Source: a bacterium (lineage in GTDB: Bacteria; Auribacterota; JABMQX01). From it: 8,566 bases of DNA. Below, in pieces: positions 5,286-8,566 of the stretch (within the stretch, counting starts at the first letter, position 1; each line of letters opens with the position of its first letter). The stretch lies in assembly GCA_013203085.1 (NCBI GenBank), contig JABMQX010000559.1, forward strand, positions 1 through 8,566, given 5' to 3'. The translations under genes were made by a program, and so were the position numbers. The notes beneath the pieces were generated by a model. It was given only the letters and a program-made list of their open reading frames with translations, had not been told where the DNA came from and made no database searches.

Positions 5286-7715
5286 CTACCGGAAGATGAG
5301 CTTATCATCCTTTTTATCAACGGTGAGGACTTTTCCCTGGGGCAACTGTTCCTTGAGAATCTCCTCGGCAAGGGGGTCCTCGAGGTACCTCTCTATTGCA
5401 CGTCTCAGCGGTCTGGCGCCGAATCTCTCGTCAAAGCCCATGTCAATCAATAACTCCTTGGCCCCTTGGGTCAAAGCGAGCTTGACACCTTGTTTCTCGA
5501 GCCGCTCTTGAACTTTCCGAACCTCGATGTCAATAATCTTGAAAAGGTCATCCTTGCCGAGGGAGCGGAAGACCATGATATCGTCCACCCTATTGAGGAA
5601 TTCGGGACGGAAGATTCTCTTCACTTCGGCGAGGATCTTGTCCTTCATTTTCTCATAATTCTCTCCGGGGGAGGAAGCGCCGAACCCAACAGATGCTCCC
5701 TTCTTGAGCGCCTCTGACCCGACGTTGGAGGTCATGATAACGATGGTATTTCGGAAATCTACGACCCGCCCGAAGTTGTCGGTGAGCTTTCCCTCCTCGA
5801 GCACCTGGAGGAGAATGTGCGTGACATCGGGGTGAGCTTTCTCGATTTCGTCGAAAAGGATGACGGAATAGGGCCGCCTCCTAACTTGCTCGGTGAGTTG
5901 GCCGCCTTCTTCGTAACCCACGTATCCGGGCGGGGAGCCGACGAGCCTCGAGGAGGAGAACTTCTCCATGTACTCCGACATGTCGAGCTGGATGATTGCT
6001 TCTTCCTCTCCGAACATGAACTCGGCAAGGGCTTTACCGAGGAGAGTCTTGCCGACGCCGGTGGGACCGAGGAACACGAAGGAGCCGATGGGACGGCGAG
6101 GGTCCTTCATGTCCGCTCTCGACCTTCTCAGCGCTTTCGAGACCGCCTTGACAGCCTCATCCTGTCCGACGACTCGCTTGTGGAGTTCCTCCTCCATACG
6201 AAGAAGCTTTTCGGCCTCCTTCTCCTCCAGCTTCGACAAAGGGACGCCGGTCCATTTGGAAACGAGATAAGCGATGTCTTCCTCGCTCACCTCCACCCTT
6301 TGTTCCTGTTTATTCTCTTTCCAATCCGTGAGCATGTCGTCGTAAGTGGCTTTCAGCTCTTTTTCCCTGTCTCTGAGGCGAGCAGCCTTTTCATATTCCT
6401 GATTGGCGATTGCCAGCTCTTTCTCTTTCCGTGCCATGTCGATTTGCTCTTCGAGCTTTTTCAGGTCCGGGGGACGAGTCATGACGGATATGCGGGCCCG
6501 CGCGCCCGCCTCGTCAATGAGGTCAATTGCTTTGTCCGGCAAGTTTCTACCGGAGACATATCTCGCCGAATGGCTCGCAGCGGAGACGAGAGCGGTATCC
6601 GAGATGCGGACGTGGTGATGCTCTTCGTATCTGTCCCGCAGCCCCTTGAGGATTTCGATTGTCTCTTCGACGGTCGGCTCATTGACCATAATGGTTTGGA
6701 ACCGCCTCTCGAGAGCCGAATCCTTCTCGATGTACTTCCGATATTCGTCAACGGTGGTCGCCCCGATGCACTGTAGCTCGCCCCGGGCTAATCCGGGCTT
6801 CAGGATATTGGAGGCGTCTATGGCGCCTTCCGCTGCGCCGGCGCCCACGATGGTGTGCAGCTCGTCTATGAACAGGAGAACGTCGCGGGTTTTCCGAATC
6901 TCGTCCAAGACGGCCTTGATTCTCTCCTCGAACTGACCTCGGTATTTCGTTCCGGCGACCATGAGAGCGAGATCGAGGGTAATCAACTTCTTTTTGGCAA
7001 GCAGCTCAGGAATGTCCCCTGCAACGATTTTCTGCGCGAGCCCTTCCACGATAGCGGTCTTTCCTATCCCGGCATCGCCGAGAAGAACGGGGTTGTTTTT
7101 CCTTCTACGGCAGAGAACCTGGATCACTCTCTCTATCTCGTCCTTTCTCCCGATGACTGGGTCGAGTTTTCCCTCCGCGGCAAGCTCGGTCAAATCCCGC
7201 CCAAATGCGCGAAGAGCGGGAAACTTAGTGGAGGCGCCTCTTCCAGCGGCGGGGCGGGCGAGCCCCATTGGCGCGGTGAAACCGGAAAGAATCTCGAGGA
7301 TCTCCTTTCTGGCCTTATCGAGGTCCACGTCGAGGTTTTGCAGGACCCTCGCGGCTACGCCATCCTTCTGCTTGAGGAGGCCGAGGAGAATGTGCTCCGT
7401 CCCGACGTAGTTGTGTTTCAACCGCTGGGCTTCTTCCCAGGCGCTTTCGTAAACCTTCTCCGCGCGAGGGGTATTGGTGGGCTTACCGACATTCTTGGTT
7501 GGGGCGCCGGAGCCGACCATTTTCTCGACCTCCACTTGGACGATATCGAAATCGAGGCTGAGCCTCTTGAGCACATCCACGGCTACGCCCTGCCCAAGCT
7601 TGATCAAACCGAGCAAGATGTGCTCCGTGCCGACGTAATTGTGCCCGAGCCTCTGCGCTTCTTTTTCTGCAAGCCTCTTGACCTGTTTGGCTCTGTTGGT
7701 AAACTTGTCCCACAT
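5286..7715 (-). CDS. clpC: ATP-dependent Clp protease ATP-binding subunit ClpC
   Basis: ClpC is a hexameric AAA+ unfoldase that feeds proteins to ClpP in the cytoplasm. In McsB-containing bacteria it recognises phosphoarginine-tagged substrates. The 809-residue protein is full length. Two N-terminal Clp_N repeats (GHNYVGTEHILLGLIK at 24-39 and KHNYVGTEHILLGLLK at 100-115) are followed by AAA-1, with Walker A GDAGIGKT at 213-220, pore loop KYRG at 257-260, Walker B LLFIDE at 280-285 and arginines 337-338. The middle coiled-coil domain with a UVR-like motif covers about 415-475. AAA-2 has Walker A GPTGVGKT at 550-557, pore loop GYVG at 597-600 and Walker B VILFDE at 618-623. The VGF loop for ClpP docking is at 676-678. 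The Clp C-terminal domain ends the protein. The single middle domain and the UVR motif make it ClpC rather than ClpB or ClpA. The ATG at 7715 matches the family start, but the only good ribosome site lies 15 bases upstream. Only one CtsR-like half-site (GGTCAA) is visible upstream, not a full operator. Confidence 0.98.
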   Translation of the reverse strand: MWDKFTNRAKQVKRLAEKEAQRLGHNYVGTEHILLGLIKLGQGVAVDVLKRLSLDFDIVQVEVEKMVGSGAPTKNVGKPTNTPRAEKVYESAWEEAQRLKHNYVGTEHILLGLLKQKDGVAARVLQNLDVDLDKARKEILEILSGFTAPMGLARPAAGRGASTKFPALRAFGRDLTELAAEGKLDPVIGRKDEIERVIQVLCRRRKNNPVLLGDAGIGKTAIVEGLAQKIVAGDIPELLAKKKLITLDLALMVAGTKYRGQFEERIKAVLDEIRKTRDVLLFIDELHTIVGAGAAEGAIDASNILKPGLARGELQCIGATTVDEYRKYIEKDSALERRFQTIMVNEPTVEETIEILKGLRDRYEEHHHVRISDTALVSAASHSARYVSGRNLPDKAIDLIDEAGARARISVMTRPPDLKKLEEQIDMARKEKELAIANQEYEKAARLRDREKELKATYDDMLTDWKENKQEQRVEVSEEDIAYLVSKWTGVPLSKLEEKEAEKLLRMEEELHKRVVGQDEAVKAVSKALRRSRADMKDPRRPIGSFVFLGPTGVGKTLLGKALAEFMFGEEEAIIQLDMSEYMEKFSSSRLVGSPPGYVGYEEGGQLTEQVRRRPYSVILFDEIEKAHPDVTHILLQVLEEGKLTDNFGRVVDFRNTIVIMTSNVGSEALKKGASVGFGASSPGENYEKMKDKILAEVKRIFRPEFLNRVDDIMVFRSLGKDDLFKIIDIEVRKVQERLEKQGVKLALTQGAKELLIDMGFDERFGARPLRRAIERYLEDPLAEEILKEQLPQGKVLTVDKKDDKLIFR

Positions 7716-7730
7716 CGCGTATCTTTCAAA

Positions 7731-7736
7731 CCTCCT
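7731..7736 (-). promoter_or_regulatory. Unusually distant ribosome binding site of clpC
   Basis: On the minus strand this reads AGGAGG, a perfect Shine-Dalgarno core, but 15 bases separate it from the ATG at 7715, where 5-9 is normal. There is no ATG, GTG or TTG in the clpC frame between them. Either clpC is translated inefficiently, or the start or spacing is unusual. Confidence 0.45.
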
Positions 7737-7819
7737 ACGGAATTGACCGAGTCACAAGCTGGCACCCGTGAAAGGCACCTTCGTCGCACAATATCGGATA
7801 CAACGTTTGAGATCGGCTC

Positions 7820-8566
7820 TTACTGCTTGTTTTTCCCCAACCTGCTACGAAGCAAGTTTCCCCTCTCGATGTCTCTGCTCACCGCATCCAGCTTCCTGCC
7901 GTTGATCCTCTGAAGGTGGGCTGGCTGGGTGAGGATGAAAAGCTCATTTATTTCCTGTCGGTCGAGCTGTCGAATCACCTCCAGATCAACTCCCATCCTC
8001 AGCGTTGACAACAGTTCGATGCTCTCCCTGGAAGTGATAACGTGCGCGTTGGTGAGAATACCGTAAGCCCTGCACACCTTGTCATAGAGGACATCTGCAT
8101 CGGCCTTGAGAAGGGCCTTTCGGGCGTTTTTCTCGGTCTCTATGACTTGGAGGACAACTTTTTCCAGTATGGCTGTGATTTCCTCCTCGCTCTTGCCCAG
8201 AGTTTCCTGGTTGGATATCTGAAAGAGATTCCCGAAGGCTTCCGTCCCCTCGCCATAAAGTCCCCGGACAGCAAGGTGGAGTTTGGCGACGGCTTGCAGG
8301 ACCTGGTCTATCCGTTTGCTCAGTATCAAGCCCGGGAGATGGAGCATCGCGGAAACGCGTATCCCCGTCCCGACATTCGTCGGGCAAGCTGTGAGGTAGC
8401 CAATCTCCGGAGAGAAGGCAAAGCCGAGCTTCGCTTCGAGCCGGTTGTCAATATCGCTTATTATCTCCCAGCATTTCGCCAGGCGTAGCCCCGGGAGGAG
8501 CGCCTGCATCCTGATGTGGTCTTCCTCATTGATCATGATGGTGACCACTTCTTTCGAGTCAATCAC
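7820..8566 (-). CDS. mcsB: Protein arginine kinase McsB, C-terminal 248 residues (cut by the right edge)
   Basis: McsB transfers phosphate from ATP to arginine side chains and marks proteins for ClpC-ClpP degradation. It is related to phosphagen (creatine and arginine) kinases. The window holds about two thirds of the protein. Roughly 110-120 N-terminal residues, including the first nucleotide-binding arginines, lie beyond the edge, and the GTG at the edge codes for an internal valine. Visible landmarks numbered from the edge are the NEEDHIR loop with its glutamates at 13-19, the active-site TACPTNVGTG with Cys61, then GLYGEGTEAFGNLFQISNQ in the nucleotide site, TLGKSEEEI, and LTQPAHLQ. Alignment from memory with B. 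subtilis McsB is collinear throughout. Near the C-terminus the phosphoarginine-binding motif reads RDIERG, where the usual form is RDxxRA. The gene ends 104 bases before clpC, the standard McsB-ClpC partnership. An mcsA gene would be expected further upstream, outside the window. Confidence 0.96.
   Translation of the reverse strand: MIDSKEVVTIMINEEDHIRMQALLPGLRLAKCWEIISDIDNRLEAKLGFAFSPEIGYLTACPTNVGTGIRVSAMLHLPGLILSKRIDQVLQAVAKLHLAVRGLYGEGTEAFGNLFQISNQETLGKSEEEITAILEKVVLQVIETEKNARKALLKADADVLYDKVCRAYGILTNAHVITSRESIELLSTLRMGVDLEVIRQLDRQEINELFILTQPAHLQRINGRKLDAVSRDIERGNLLRSRLGKNKQ

Noticed and set aside
5817..6776. A 319-codon plus-strand open frame opposite clpC
   Set aside because: It is entirely antisense to the conserved AAA domains and shows no family signature, so it is a shadow frame.
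6855..7913. A 352-codon plus-strand open frame opposite clpC and mcsB
   Set aside because: It lies antisense to two confidently identified genes and crosses the clpC-mcsB boundary. Its translation resembles no protein, and long antisense frames are common opposite GC-rich codon use.

Overview
The window is a protein-coding stretch of a bacterial chromosome. Every gene I can support lies on the minus strand, so the order of transcription runs from the right edge to the left edge: mcsB (cut by the right edge), clpC, mlaE, mlaF, mlaD, a PIN-TRAM membrane protein, ispF, and an unrecognised gene cut by the left edge. I see no tRNA, rRNA, CRISPR array, insertion sequence or phage gene. The many long plus-strand reading frames are antisense shadows of these genes.

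The gene content points to a diderm (outer-membrane) bacterium. It carries MlaE, MlaF and MlaD, the inner-membrane lipid transporter that serves the outer membrane. It also carries the McsB-ClpC protein-arginine-kinase and protease-chaperone pair and a YacL-like PIN-TRAM protein, which are best known from Firmicutes. The base composition is moderately GC-rich. This mixture fits deep-branching diderm phyla with a Firmicutes-like core (for example the Omnitrophota, Hydrogenedentota or 'Abyssubacteria' type, or a relative). I cannot fix the phylum from sequence reading alone.

Right block (5286-8566): mcsB and clpC, 104 bases apart, form a proteostasis unit in which McsB tags arginines and ClpC, with an external ClpP, unfolds and degrades the tagged proteins. 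A clear rho-independent terminator (5111-5138) ends this unit.

Middle block (2431-5040): mlaE, mlaF and mlaD form a compact operon, with a 49-base gap and then a 4-base ATGA overlap. They give a permease, an ATPase and an MCE substrate-binding protein with an unusually long helical tail that contains an internal repeat. No mlaA, mlaB or mlaC lies in the window.

Gap (2054-2430): 377 bases that hold a foldable element just after mlaD, an AT-rich patch with an extended -10 promoter candidate, another hairpin, and a -10-like box close to the next gene.

Left block (1-2053): the PIN-TRAM gene is followed 15 bases later by ispF, an enzyme of the MEP isoprenoid pathway. The ispD gene, often found between these two, is absent here. 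A 245-base gap with a promoter candidate precedes an unrecognised conserved-looking protein that runs out of the window.

The overall order resembles the Firmicutes ctsR-mcsA-mcsB-clpC-radA-disA-yacL-ispD-ispF neighbourhood, but the slot of radA/disA is occupied by mlaEFD. That substitution, the MlaD tail repeat, and the structured gap are the most notable points. I did not find a wholly new system.
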